This document shows positions 16,756 through 25,360 of a stretch of 64,000 bases of DNA, piece after piece. Positions within the stretch are counted from its first letter, which is position 1; each line of letters begins with the position of its first letter. The translations under genes were made by a program, and so were the position numbers. Origin of the DNA: JBNAGF01 sp049801055 (GTDB taxonomy: Bacteria > Pseudomonadota > Alphaproteobacteria > Rhodobacterales > Rhodobacteraceae); contig NZ_JBNAGF010000010.1 in assembly GCF_049801055.1 (NCBI RefSeq), positions 62,001 to 126,000 on the forward strand, given 5' to 3'. Below the pieces are notes generated by a model, which saw only the letters and a program-made list of their open reading frames with translations, was not told the DNA's origin and ran no database searches.

Positions 16756-18138
16756 TCAGTTGGAGGTCCAGCCGGACGTTCGTAGAGCGCTGACGATGTC
16801 TTCGGCATGTGCGGGCTCACGATAGAGAGCAATGTAAAGGTTCTCCATCGGATACCCTGGCCAGGTTTCGTTGAGCAATTTCACCAGATCGCGCGCCTCT
16901 GCGATGTTGCCCTGACCGACATTGGCGGCAATCAGATAGCCCAGTGAAATTGGGCTGATCGGGTCTCCCTGCGTTTTGGCTTCGTTGAGAAGACGCAAGG
17001 CTTTCTCAAACCGTTGCAGGTGAATGTTCGCGGCGGCATTCACACTGAGGCTCGGGAACCTGGTGGTCGATTGACCGAGGTTCACAGTTTTCCGAGCCTG
17101 CTCTGCTGCGCGTTCGAAATCACCCGAAAACAATGCAATCAGAGCATCGACGTTTACCGAATGCGCGTCGGTGGGATCCAGTGCCAGTGCATGCTCGGAT
17201 GATGTACGCGCCTGATCGAACTGGCGCGACACCAGCGCAACCAGCGCGGCCGCCGAATGCGTCCAGCTTTGGTCAATCCCGCGCTCCTGTGCTTGGGCCA
17301 AATGTGCCTTTGCGCTCATCAGACCGGCGGCCCGCGCCGCGCCATCTTGCTGCGTTACTGCGACCAGGGCCTCGGCCTGTGCGGCCCCGGCAAAGCCCCC
17401 ATAGTACCCGGGATCCATTTCGATCGTCAGTTCGAACATCTGAAGTACAAGCTGCAACCATCGCGGCTCTAGCGCGGGAAACAAGAGATCCCGCGCTTGT
17501 CCGGCAAGGTTCGCGGCCTGAAGCCTCGCCGGGGATGCCGCAAACAGCGCGTCGCGAACGGCGCGCAGGCGTGGGTTGTCCGAAACCGCAACATCTGCGC
17601 CTTCAATACTGGATCCGCGGTCCGAGCCCGGTAGGGCAAGCATGACGAAAGCCAGCAGGCAAACTGCCAGCGCGACACCAAGACCAATCGTCTTGGGCGA
17701 AAAAACGCGCTTTCCGTCGGAACTCCGTCCCGTCTGGGTAGGCTCACCGGGCAAGGATAGCCTCGTGAATTGAGGAACATATCCGCCCGGGTTGATCTGG
17801 ATGCGGACGTGTTCCTCTTTGCCTGTTCCAAGGTAATACTCCGCCAGTTTGCGGCGCAGGCGCCCCGCATCGACCCGGACAACAGCCATCGTGTCATGCC
17901 CGGCTTCTGGCGACCTTTGGTAGACATCATACAGAATGGACTTGGCGTGAATCCGGTCTGCGTTTCCCTGCAACGTTTCGCGAACGACATAGGCCAGAAA
18001 GGACTGTATGCGATCGGCGCCCGAGAACTCGGAGCTCACCAAAATCCGGTTCAGAGCGCCCTCAATTTCCTTGTCCGAAGGATGGGTCGCCGTGTTTAGG
18101 GATGAGCTGTCAGTGATCTCGTCGGCATGTCCCAACAA
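16756..18138 (-). CDS. membrane-anchored wHTH-like protein with TPR domain
   Basis: 460 aa. Residues ~20-125 match the N-terminal domain seen at the front of many proteobacterial TPR or cyclase proteins (LNRILVSSEFSGADRIQSFL, VVRETLQGNADRIHAKSIL, VVRVDAGRLRRKLAEYY, PGGYVPQF), a winged-helix-like module. One membrane span follows at ~152-172 (TIGLGVALAVCLLAFVMLAL). Residues ~200-460 are TPR-like helical pairs (AEALVAVTQQ, ALALDPTDAHSV, FERAAEQARKTVN, RFEKALRLLNEAK). The plan resembles CadC-type membrane regulators with the sensor outside. It is divergent from the sulfatase cluster and could regulate it; DNA binding is unproven. Confidence 0.8.
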   Translation of the reverse strand: MLGHADEITDSSSLNTATHPSDKEIEGALNRILVSSEFSGADRIQSFLAYVVRETLQGNADRIHAKSILYDVYQRSPEAGHDTMAVVRVDAGRLRRKLAEYYLGTGKEEHVRIQINPGGYVPQFTRLSLPGEPTQTGRSSDGKRVFSPKTIGLGVALAVCLLAFVMLALPGSDRGSSIEGADVAVSDNPRLRAVRDALFAASPARLQAANLAGQARDLLFPALEPRWLQLVLQMFELTIEMDPGYYGGFAGAAQAEALVAVTQQDGAARAAGLMSAKAHLAQAQERGIDQSWTHSAAALVALVSRQFDQARTSSEHALALDPTDAHSVNVDALIALFSGDFERAAEQARKTVNLGQSTTRFPSLSVNAAANIHLQRFEKALRLLNEAKTQGDPISPISLGYLIAANVGQGNIAEARDLVKLLNETWPGYPMENLYIALYREPAHAEDIVSALRTSGWTSN

Positions 18139-18185
18139 CGGGATCCTTTCAATTACTCGGCTGTAATTTCAGGGTAAATGGCGGT

Positions 18186-18271
18186 GTTACCCCGTAACAT
18201 ACTTTAAGAAACCTTTCAGTCAAACGGCAAAGGACTATCCTCATGTCATCGCTTCGCGAAGCTGGGGTAAC
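18186..18271. promoter_or_regulatory. palindromic elements between divergent genes
   Basis: GTTAC-CCC-GTAAC at 18186-18198; GCTTCGCGAAGC, a perfect 12-bp palindrome, at 18251-18262; and GGGGTAAC at 18264-18271, which is the reverse complement of GTTACCCC at 18187-18194. The set lies between the TPR regulator gene (start 18138) and the first + strand gene (18317). Candidate operator region. Confidence 0.4.
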
Positions 18272-18316
18272 CATCTTGCTTTCGCGCTGATTATCACACT
18301 TAGAGAGGGCCGCGCC

Positions 18317-18547
18317 TTGCGTAGTGTCAAAACGGTTTTTCCTGATCAAAGAACCAAGGTCGCACTTCTTTGCAGTTTGAACCCCACCTTTGCGCAGATT
18401 TGCAGCGACCATGAATTACTGGTCGGACTATTGCCCAAAGACGCGGATGATCCATCTGTTCCGGATATTCAGGAAAGCCTGTCCGCACTGGAAGAAGAAA
18501 TCAGGCTCATTTTGGAACACCCCGACGTTCATCAGAGAAACAGGTAA
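18317..18547 (+). CDS. small hypothetical protein, first gene of sulfatase cluster
   Basis: 76 aa from a TTG with AGAGAGGG seven bases upstream. No signal or membrane span. The second half is acidic and helical (VPDIQESLSALEEEIRLILEH). It ends 20 nt before the DUF3179 gene. I do not recognise the family. The rare start and short length leave real doubt whether it is translated. Confidence 0.45.
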   Translation: MRSVKTVFPDQRTKVALLCSLNPTFAQICSDHELLVGLLPKDADDPSVPDIQESLSALEEEIRLILEHPDVHQRNR

Positions 18548-18567
18548 CCCCGGACAGGATCGAACCG

Positions 18568-19806
18568 ATGCTTGCTAACTTGCTTTTTTACCTCGGATTG
18601 GCGGTATCTCTTGGAATTGGCTTTGTCTATTTCAGAGATCTCGGCGATGTATCGCAGATGCTTCTGAAAGTGAAACGTGAGAACACCGTCCGTTTCATGA
18701 AATACGAGGGCAAGCTGATCCTGATTGGCGTTGTTTCTGCGCTGCTCAGCCTTGTTGGCTATATGATGGGCGGTGGAAACGGATGGGTGCTCTTGGCGGC
18801 ACTCGTTCTAGTTACCTTCTTTTTTCTGTTCACATGGGTCTGGGTCCATGTCGGCCTGCGCAATCAGAAAGACAATGCAAAATACTACCCGATCGAAGTA
18901 GCGAAAGACTACGTTAACCCCTCTGCCAGCGTAATGGTTCTTGAAAACAACGGCCACGCCCGGGCTCATTCCGATGCTCAGATGCTTCGACCACATATGG
19001 CAGGCAACGAAGAGGGATTGGGTGGCGAAGACGTCGTGCTGACCTATTGTGCGATGGCCAATCTGGGCGTCGGTTACACACCGACGATCGAAGGGCAGAA
19101 ACTCGACCTGACGGTAATGGCCCAGCATGGAAACAACCTGATCCTGCGCGACAACAACACCGGTGAAGCGATCCAGCACATCTATGGGGCGAAGGATTCC
19201 GATATGGAAGCCGGGGCGGAAGGCCCGGTCTGCCCGATGAAACCTGAACTGTCGATGAAGCCCTGGCCCACCTACCGAATGAGCTTCCGGGCATTTCAGA
19301 AGGCCTTTCCGGATGGGGAGGTATTTATCAACATGCCGCCCAAGAACCCGATCCTGCGTCTGTTCGATATGGCCGTTGGATTGATATTCGGGTGGGGGAT
19401 CGAGCGACAGCATCAGGAATCTGCACCGGTCATGGACAACATGACCCGCATTGATGATCGTTTGCCGACAAAGACCTACGTCTGGGGCGTGACCGTCAAC
19501 GGCGATGCAACCTGCTGGACCGATGACTTCCTGTTCGAAAATGACAATCTGCTCAACGTAAAAGTCGGCGGGCGTGATCTGGTGGTCAGTTATGACCAGA
19601 AGTTCGAAAGCCTCGGCGTCTTCTACAACGACAGCGGAAAGCCAGTTACCCGCTGCAACTTCTGGGGTGAAACCGATCAGGGCAAACTGGAGCGGGTTGA
19701 ATCCCTTCGTCCGGGTCTGTTTTGGCATGTCTGGGCCGAGTTTTTCCCGCAGACGGACATCAACCGCACTGGGGATCCTTCGGCCTCTCAAGGTGAGGCC
19801 GCGTGA
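18568..19806 (+). CDS. DUF3179 domain-containing membrane protein
   Basis: 412 aa. Three N-terminal hydrophobic spans (LANLLFYLGLAVSLGIGFVY; LILIGVVSALLSLVGYMMGG; WVLLAALVLVTFFFLFTWVWV) precede a large domain from ~115. The DUF3179 pattern is seen in VVLTYCAMANLGVGYTP (Cys near residue 167), GNNLILRDNNTGE, and the late TRCNFWGE. Family function is unknown. The FNT gene starts within its stop (TGATG), so translation is coupled. Confidence 0.85.
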   Translation: MLANLLFYLGLAVSLGIGFVYFRDLGDVSQMLLKVKRENTVRFMKYEGKLILIGVVSALLSLVGYMMGGGNGWVLLAALVLVTFFFLFTWVWVHVGLRNQKDNAKYYPIEVAKDYVNPSASVMVLENNGHARAHSDAQMLRPHMAGNEEGLGGEDVVLTYCAMANLGVGYTPTIEGQKLDLTVMAQHGNNLILRDNNTGEAIQHIYGAKDSDMEAGAEGPVCPMKPELSMKPWPTYRMSFRAFQKAFPDGEVFINMPPKNPILRLFDMAVGLIFGWGIERQHQESAPVMDNMTRIDDRLPTKTYVWGVTVNGDATCWTDDFLFENDNLLNVKVGGRDLVVSYDQKFESLGVFYNDSGKPVTRCNFWGETDQGKLERVESLRPGLFWHVWAEFFPQTDINRTGDPSASQGEAA

Positions 19807-20630
19807 TGGGAAAGCCTGCGCGTCAGCATCTGGCGGCCTACGAAGTCCTGCCGGCCATGAAACACGAAGCCGGTTTCTACCTTGGCCTCGGCCCGATGCA
19901 GATTTTTGTTCTTGCGATGATGGGCGGGGCTTTTGTGACCCTTGGTGCGCTGTTTTCTCTTTTGCTGAGCACCGGGGTCTCGGCCTATGGGCCACAGTTG
20001 TTGCTTCAGGGGTTGGGCTTCTCAACCGGGTTCTTCATGATTGTCCTTTCCCGGGCGGCCCTGTTCACGGAAGCGAACGTGATCCTTCCGGCAAGTTTCC
20101 TTCAGATGTCATGGGGCGAGATCACGGCTAAGGCCTTTCAGTTCTGGGCGCTGGCCTGGTTTGGCAACATGTTGGGCGCGTTGTTGGTCGGCGAGGTGAT
20201 CGCTTTTGCACAGAGCTATCCTTCGTATGTGCAGGAGTCGCTCGCCAACGTGGTGTCCAAAAAAATGTCCTATATGGAGGAAGGAACACCAACGGCTTGG
20301 ATGCGGATTATTGTGTCTGGAATGTTGGGAAATGCTCTGATCGGAATGGCTGCATTCTTTGCCACAATGGGCAGTACGCTGTTCGGAAAGTTCGTTCCGA
20401 TTTTCCTTGTTGTTTCCCTGTTTGTTGCGGGGAACTTGCAGCATAGCCCGGCGAACATGGGGTATTTCTCCTTGTCGATGGCATCGGGAGGAGGGCCGGG
20501 ATGGGCGGATGCCTTTGTCTGGAACGTGATCCCAGCGGGCATCGGGAACATTCTGGGAGGATCGCTGCTGGTGGCGCTTCCGTTCTGGTTTGCCTTCCGC
20601 AACAATTTGCCGCCGCAAGAGGGATCGTGA
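19806..20630 (+). CDS. formate/nitrite transporter (FNT) family channel
   Basis: 274 aa from the ATG overlapping the DUF3179 stop. Six membrane spans in the FNT pattern: GAFVTLGALFSLLLS near 40, GLGFSTGFFMIVLSRAALFTEAN near 75 (the conserved L/F-T-E-N element), WFGNMLGALLVG near 115, GMLGNALIGMAAFFATM, VVSLFVAGNLQHSPANM (normally xHxxANM, with the pore His shifted to QHSPANM, His present) and NVIPAGIGNILGGSLLVALPF. FNT channels move small monovalent anions such as formate, nitrite or hydrosulfide. In a sulfatase setting an anion other than formate is plausible; that is inference. Confidence 0.88.
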   Translation: MGKPARQHLAAYEVLPAMKHEAGFYLGLGPMQIFVLAMMGGAFVTLGALFSLLLSTGVSAYGPQLLLQGLGFSTGFFMIVLSRAALFTEANVILPASFLQMSWGEITAKAFQFWALAWFGNMLGALLVGEVIAFAQSYPSYVQESLANVVSKKMSYMEEGTPTAWMRIIVSGMLGNALIGMAAFFATMGSTLFGKFVPIFLVVSLFVAGNLQHSPANMGYFSLSMASGGGPGWADAFVWNVIPAGIGNILGGSLLVALPFWFAFRNNLPPQEGS

Positions 20631-20693
20631 ACGCATCTGAACTGAAACGGGCCCGGCCGGGCGCCGAACGTCAATGAACATGAGGGGAAACCT

Positions 20694-22358
20694 ATGAGAA
20701 GAATTCTTGCAGGGGCCGGATTGATCCTAGTCGCCACGGCGGCGGGGGCTCAGGACGCGCCGATCATCCATGATGCCGAATACTACATTCTCGAAGCACA
20801 GCATGCAGCACAATGGGCCGAAGATGATGTCGCAGTTGACGCCGCTCTTGCCCGGTTTCGCGAAGGGAACGGAGGCAAGTCGCCCAACATCGTCAACATC
20901 CTGATCGACGACATCGGTTTTGGAGATCTGGGAATTCCGGAGCTGAATGCCGTTCGTGGGTATGAGACACCGCATATCAACCAGTTTTCGGACGAAGCCA
21001 TGCGCATGGTGCGCATGTATACCGAGCCGTCCTGCACCCCGACGCGCGTCGCCCAATCGACAGGGCGCCTTCCGGTTCGGACCGGCATGGGCGATACATC
21101 GGTCGATATCTCGGGGTTCGGACTTCCCGGCAGCGAAGTCACTCTGGCAGAGGTTCTCAAACAGGCCGGCTACAACACCAGTCACGTTGGCAAGTGGCAT
21201 ATGGGCGATGTCGCCGAAGCATTCGCAACGAACCAGGGGTTTGACTACGCTCAGCATGCCATCCATCAGCAGGGCCAACTGACGATTTTCAACGAGGATG
21301 CGATCCGCGAACAAGTCAGTGTTGGAATTTCGGATTTTGACCCGGCCTATACGCTTGACGATCTGTTCCGCCCGGATTCTTCTGCGATGATGACCGTTGT
21401 TGAGGGCGAAGCTGGCGGGCCGATCCGTGAGATCCGGATGGAACCCGGCGAACGCTGGACGGCCGCCAAATATGACGAAATGAACCAGGCGTTCCAAGAC
21501 AAGGCCATGGAGGAACTGGAGCGTCTCGCCGCCGCGGATGAACCATTTTTCCTGCAGTATTGGCCTATGGTTCCGCTCGACAATACACGGGCAGGGCGCG
21601 ATGGGCCCGAAAGCCCGAACGGTGGTCTTTATGTCGACAAGATGCAGATGCTTGATGGATGGCTGGGTTCGTTCTTTGAAAAGATGGAAGAGGTCGGTGT
21701 TGCAGACAACACCGTTGTCATTCTGATGGGGGACAACGGACATTTCACCAAATACTCACCGCAGTCAGGCTACACCCCGATGGTGTTTCGCGGTGGCAAG
21801 GGCGACACCACCGAGGGTGGCGTGCGCGTAGACAGCTTCATCCGCTGGCCCGGCATGATCGGAGCGGATACGATGATCAACAACATCATCCATGTCTCGG
21901 ATCTGTATACGACTCTGGCCCGTTTTGCGGGTGCCGACCAGTATATCCCGCGCGATCGGCTCGTTGATGGGGTCGACCAGTCCGCTTCGATCCTCTTTGA
22001 GGATGAATCCAAGGGGCGCCGTGACCACGTCATCATCTACTCCATCGCCACACCCAAGGCGATTGTGAAGGACAAGCTCAAGCTGAACCTTCCCGGAGCA
22101 GGTGAAAGCGCGATCCTCGCCAATTTCTTCGACATCTTTCGGGACACCCATGAAAAATACCCGGTCTCAACCGAAGTCGGAGCATGGGGCGGGCAAGAGT
22201 TTCAACGCATCCTGAAGCGGCACCTTGGCCGCAAGGAAATGTACCCGGATATTCCTCCGGCGATGGGTGTGCCTTACGAGGGCATTGAGAACATCCGTCC
22301 GGAAACAGCCGCAGCGGTCGAGGCGTTTCTTCTTAAGCAGTCGTCTGTGACCAAGTGA
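20694..22358 (+). CDS. secreted arylsulfatase
   Basis: 554 aa. Signal peptide MRRILAGAGLILVATAAGAQ. A ~40-residue linker precedes the alkaline-phosphatase-fold domain: IVNILIDDIGFGDLG with the metal Asp pair near 72, then the sulfatase signature SCTPTRVAQSTGR with Cys114 as the formylglycine site (CxPxR). GKWHMGD near 165 and MGDNGHF near 343 complete the active site. It hydrolyses sulfate esters in the periplasm or outside. A formylglycine-generating enzyme is not in this window. It starts 63 nt after the FNT gene, with GCCCGGCCGGGC (20651-20662) between. Confidence 0.93.
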   Translation: MRRILAGAGLILVATAAGAQDAPIIHDAEYYILEAQHAAQWAEDDVAVDAALARFREGNGGKSPNIVNILIDDIGFGDLGIPELNAVRGYETPHINQFSDEAMRMVRMYTEPSCTPTRVAQSTGRLPVRTGMGDTSVDISGFGLPGSEVTLAEVLKQAGYNTSHVGKWHMGDVAEAFATNQGFDYAQHAIHQQGQLTIFNEDAIREQVSVGISDFDPAYTLDDLFRPDSSAMMTVVEGEAGGPIREIRMEPGERWTAAKYDEMNQAFQDKAMEELERLAAADEPFFLQYWPMVPLDNTRAGRDGPESPNGGLYVDKMQMLDGWLGSFFEKMEEVGVADNTVVILMGDNGHFTKYSPQSGYTPMVFRGGKGDTTEGGVRVDSFIRWPGMIGADTMINNIIHVSDLYTTLARFAGADQYIPRDRLVDGVDQSASILFEDESKGRRDHVIIYSIATPKAIVKDKLKLNLPGAGESAILANFFDIFRDTHEKYPVSTEVGAWGGQEFQRILKRHLGRKEMYPDIPPAMGVPYEGIENIRPETAAAVEAFLLKQSSVTK

Positions 22359-22620
22359 TTGTCAGGTCCGGCCCGGGGCAGGGCCGGACAGCCCTTGATC
22401 CGTCAGGCGTTGTGTCCTGCGGGATGTGGCAAATGAAACGGTCGTCTGCCAGACCCCGGAGCGGCTGGGGGAATTTGTTCCAGCGATGCTTTGATCCTGG
22501 ATCGATCCGTTGCCAAAAATACCCGAGATGATCTCAAAAAGTTTGACTGCGCAACGGCTTGCGTTACTTCGCCAAGATGCGCAACCGAAACCGGCGCAAC
22601 GAATCCGAAAGGCCGACACA

Positions 22621-23520
22621 ATGAAATCATTTGTCCTGTTCCTGTCCCTGAGCTTTGCGCTCGTGCTGCAGGGGAACTCACCGGCAAATGCACAACAGCC
22701 AGTGGGCTGGTTGACCCAGATCGACGGTTTGGCGACCTTTCAGGGAAGTGCTGGCCTGAGCGGTGGCGGCGAGTTCAAGGCGAACCGGACGTTTCTGCGT
22801 GCCAGCTCGCTTTATAACACCGGAGAAGGGGCCTCGTTCGGTGTCTCTGCCAGTTTTGGTCAGTTCGACTATGAATTCAGCCAGGCCGTCAATCAGCCGT
22901 GGACCGGAATTCGGGACATTCGGTTATCGGTCCCGGTGCGCTTCGGTGTAGGGGAAAGAACCAGCGTGTTCTTTTCTCCGCAGGTTCGGTGGGACTATCA
23001 ACGCGGCGTAAGCGCGCCCGACGGGCAAACTTACGGCATGTTTGCGGGCGTTGCGTGGCGGGTGAATGAAAACCTCGTTATTGGTCCGGCATTCGGGGCA
23101 TTTACGCAGTTGGAAAAAAGCGGTCTGGAGGTGTTCCCGGCACTTCTGGTCGACTGGGATGTCAATGACAGATGGAACCTGAACACAGGCACGGGCCTCG
23201 GTGCGACGCGTGGGCCGGGGCTAGCGCTTAGTTACGCCATGACGGACACGCTCAAGCTGTCGCTGGTCGCGCGTTCGGAACGGGTAAGATTTCGGCTGGA
23301 CGGAAACGGGCTCGCCCCGAATGGGGTAGGCGAGGACAAGAGTATCCCTGTCGTTCTGTCTCTTGATTACAGCCCCAATCCGGGCGTCTCGCTCAATGTC
23401 TTTGCAGGAGCCGAATTGAATGGGCGATTGACACTGGATGATGTGAACGGAACGGAAATCAGCAGCCAGTCGTATGAAACGGCGCCACTGGCGGGGGTGA
23501 CCTTCCGGGTTCGGTTCTGA
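22621..23520 (+). CDS. outer-membrane beta-barrel protein of unknown function
   Basis: 299 aa. Signal peptide to about residue 26 (SLSFALVLQGNSPANA), then alternating polar/aromatic strands (FKANRTFLRASSLYN, ASFGVSASFGQFDYEF, LSVPVRFGVGERTSVFFSPQVRWDYQ) ending in VTFRVRF: the final Phe is the usual BAM-recognition end of outer-membrane barrels. Roughly 12-14 strands can be counted. It closes the DUF3179-FNT-sulfatase run, 262 nt after the sulfatase, and may let the sulfated substrate in. The upstream in-frame extension to ~22510 was rejected because it lacks signal character. Confidence 0.78.
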   Translation: MKSFVLFLSLSFALVLQGNSPANAQQPVGWLTQIDGLATFQGSAGLSGGGEFKANRTFLRASSLYNTGEGASFGVSASFGQFDYEFSQAVNQPWTGIRDIRLSVPVRFGVGERTSVFFSPQVRWDYQRGVSAPDGQTYGMFAGVAWRVNENLVIGPAFGAFTQLEKSGLEVFPALLVDWDVNDRWNLNTGTGLGATRGPGLALSYAMTDTLKLSLVARSERVRFRLDGNGLAPNGVGEDKSIPVVLSLDYSPNPGVSLNVFAGAELNGRLTLDDVNGTEISSQSYETAPLAGVTFRVRF

Positions 23521-23736
23521 ACAGCCAGCTGTTCCTTGGGTGTCGGTGTGTCTTAGCGGGGCCAAAGGTCCGGCGGCACATTGAATATAGACAACCAGCG
23601 GACAGTGAAAGCCGTCATCTTCGAGGCCCCCAATCTAACTTGTCAGGAAAAAAATGGGCCGGTTCCTGATGGAGCCAACCCAAGAAGGTGTCCGCACTGG
23701 CAGCCCCAGCGCGACGGGGAGTGTTCGGATTGCGGC

Positions 23737-23753
23737 CGGGGCGCATTGCCCCG
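23737..23753 (-). terminator. possible 3' hairpin after livF
   Basis: CGGGGC and GCCCCG pair around a 5-nt loop, 12 nt beyond the livF stop on the minus strand. No U-tract follows, so it may act as a 3'-end stabiliser or a weak terminator. Confidence 0.35.
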
Positions 23754-23764
23754 ACCACTTTTGT

Positions 23765-24520
23765 TCAGATGGCAAGATATTCGGCCCGCAGTTCCTCGTT
23801 TTCGAGAACCTCGGCGGCAGCGCCGTCAAAGACGATACCGCCGGTGTCGAGGATCACGGCCCGGTCAGCCAGTTCCAGCGCGCGCACGGCGTTCTGTTCA
23901 ACGATTACCGTGGTCATACCCTGCTCCTTAATGTGGATGAGGGTCTTTTCGATCTCGTCGACAATCACGGGGGCCAGTCCTTCATAGGGTTCGTCGAGCA
24001 ACAGCACCTTGATGTCCCGGGCAAGCGCTCGGGCAATGGCCAGCATCTGCTGCTCACCCCCGGAGAGCGTGACGCCTTCCTGTTTGCGGCGTTCACCCAG
24101 ACGCGGGAACAATTCGTAGATACGCTCAAGTGACCAACCGATTGGCGGCGCGATCTGGGCCAGTTGCAGGTTCTCTTCGACCGTCAGGCCAGGGATGATG
24201 CGGCGATCTTCGGGAACCAATCCTAGTCCGGCAGCAGCGGCCTCGTACGAGGTCATCTTGTGCAGGGGCTGGTGATCCAGCCAGATCTCGCCATGGCGCA
24301 CCTCGGGGCTACCGGCACGGGCGATTGAACGCAGGGTCGAGGTTTTGCCCGCCCCGTTGCGTCCCAGCAGCGCGAGGATTTCGCCTTCGTGCACATTAAA
24401 GCTGATGCCTTGCACGATATAGCTCTCGCCATAGTAGGAGTGCATGTCCCATACCGAGAGGAAGGCCGGTGCGGTCTGCGCCATATTGGCGTTCTTGGAG
24501 AAGTCGGGTTTGACGTTCAT
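23765..24520 (-). CDS. livF: branched-chain-amino-acid-type ABC transporter ATPase LivF
   Basis: 251 aa. Walker A LLGRNGAGKTSTL near residue 52, signature LSGGEQQMLAIARAL near 152, Walker B VLLLDEPYEGLAP. The length, SMRSIAR-type region and GLGLVPEDRRIIPGLTVEENL segment match the LivF class. An N-terminal extension of ~20 residues (MNVKPDFSKNANMAQTAPAF) is longer than usual. Last gene of the SBP-HMGF operon; the solute may not be an amino acid. Confidence 0.92.
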   Translation of the reverse strand: MNVKPDFSKNANMAQTAPAFLSVWDMHSYYGESYIVQGISFNVHEGEILALLGRNGAGKTSTLRSIARAGSPEVRHGEIWLDHQPLHKMTSYEAAAAGLGLVPEDRRIIPGLTVEENLQLAQIAPPIGWSLERIYELFPRLGERRKQEGVTLSGGEQQMLAIARALARDIKVLLLDEPYEGLAPVIVDEIEKTLIHIKEQGMTTVIVEQNAVRALELADRAVILDTGGIVFDGAAAEVLENEELRAEYLAI

Positions 24521-24592
24521 TTCAAAAATCCTTTCTCACTCGCCTTGTTCCGGGCAACTGGCTCGTTTCCCGGGGTGAGTGATGTGTCTCCC

Positions 24593-25348
24593 TTAAGCGC
24601 TCTCGCCCAGATAGGCTTCGCGCACCTTCGGATTGCCGCGGATGTTCTGCGGATCGTCCTCGACCAGCGGTGTCCCCTGTGCCAGCACCGTGATCCGATC
24701 GGCCAGCGAGAACACGACGTGCATGTCGTGCTCGATGATCGCGATGGTGATATCGCGTTCGTCGCTGATCTGCTTGAGCAAATCGATGGTGTTGTTGGTG
24801 TCGGCCCGCGCCATGCCGGCAGTGGGTTCGTCCAGCAGGAGCAGGCGGGGCGTCTGGGACAGGCACATGCCGATTTCCAGACGTCGCTTGTCTCCGCGTG
24901 ACATGGCGGCGGCATGCATGTGCCGTTTGTCCGCCATGTTCATTTCTTCCAGCATCTTCTCGGCCGCTTCGACCACGTCCTTCTCGTTTGCGACCGTTTC
25001 ATAGGCATGCATCCGGAAGGCACCGTCGCGTCTGGCAAAGATCGGGATCATCATGTTTTCCATGACCGTGAGTTCGCCAAAGATCTCAGGGGTTTGGAAC
25101 ACGCGGCTGATGCCCATCTGGTTGATTTCGTAGGGCGCCCGGCCCAGCACTGATTGACCGTCGAACATGACTGAGCCGGTATCGGGGATCAGTTTGCCGA
25201 CAAGGCAGTTGAGCAGTGTGGACTTGCCGGCACCGTTCGGGCCAATGATGGCGTGAACCGAGTTTTCTTTCACGCTCAGATCCACGTTCGACAGAGCCTG
25301 CAGGCCACCGAACCGTTTGGCCACGTTTTTTACTTCGAGGATACCCAT
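24593..25348 (-). CDS. livG: branched-chain-amino-acid-type ABC transporter ATPase LivG
   Basis: 251 aa. Walker A IIGPNGAGKSTLLNC near residue 36, Walker B LLLLDEPTAGM, switch IIEHDMHVVFSLADRI. The ABC signature is unusual: MSRGDKRRLEIGMCL instead of LSxGxQ, which occurs in some relatives of the urea/HAAT group. It lies 12 nt behind livM and 72 nt before livF. Pairs with LivF to energise import. Confidence 0.92.
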   Translation of the reverse strand: MGILEVKNVAKRFGGLQALSNVDLSVKENSVHAIIGPNGAGKSTLLNCLVGKLIPDTGSVMFDGQSVLGRAPYEINQMGISRVFQTPEIFGELTVMENMMIPIFARRDGAFRMHAYETVANEKDVVEAAEKMLEEMNMADKRHMHAAAMSRGDKRRLEIGMCLSQTPRLLLLDEPTAGMARADTNNTIDLLKQISDERDITIAIIEHDMHVVFSLADRITVLAQGTPLVEDDPQNIRGNPKVREAYLGESA

Positions 25349-25360
25349 GGTTCCGTCTCC

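Noticed and set aside
18808..20025. 405-aa minus-strand frame
   Set aside because: Antisense of the DUF3179 and FNT genes, no family pattern.
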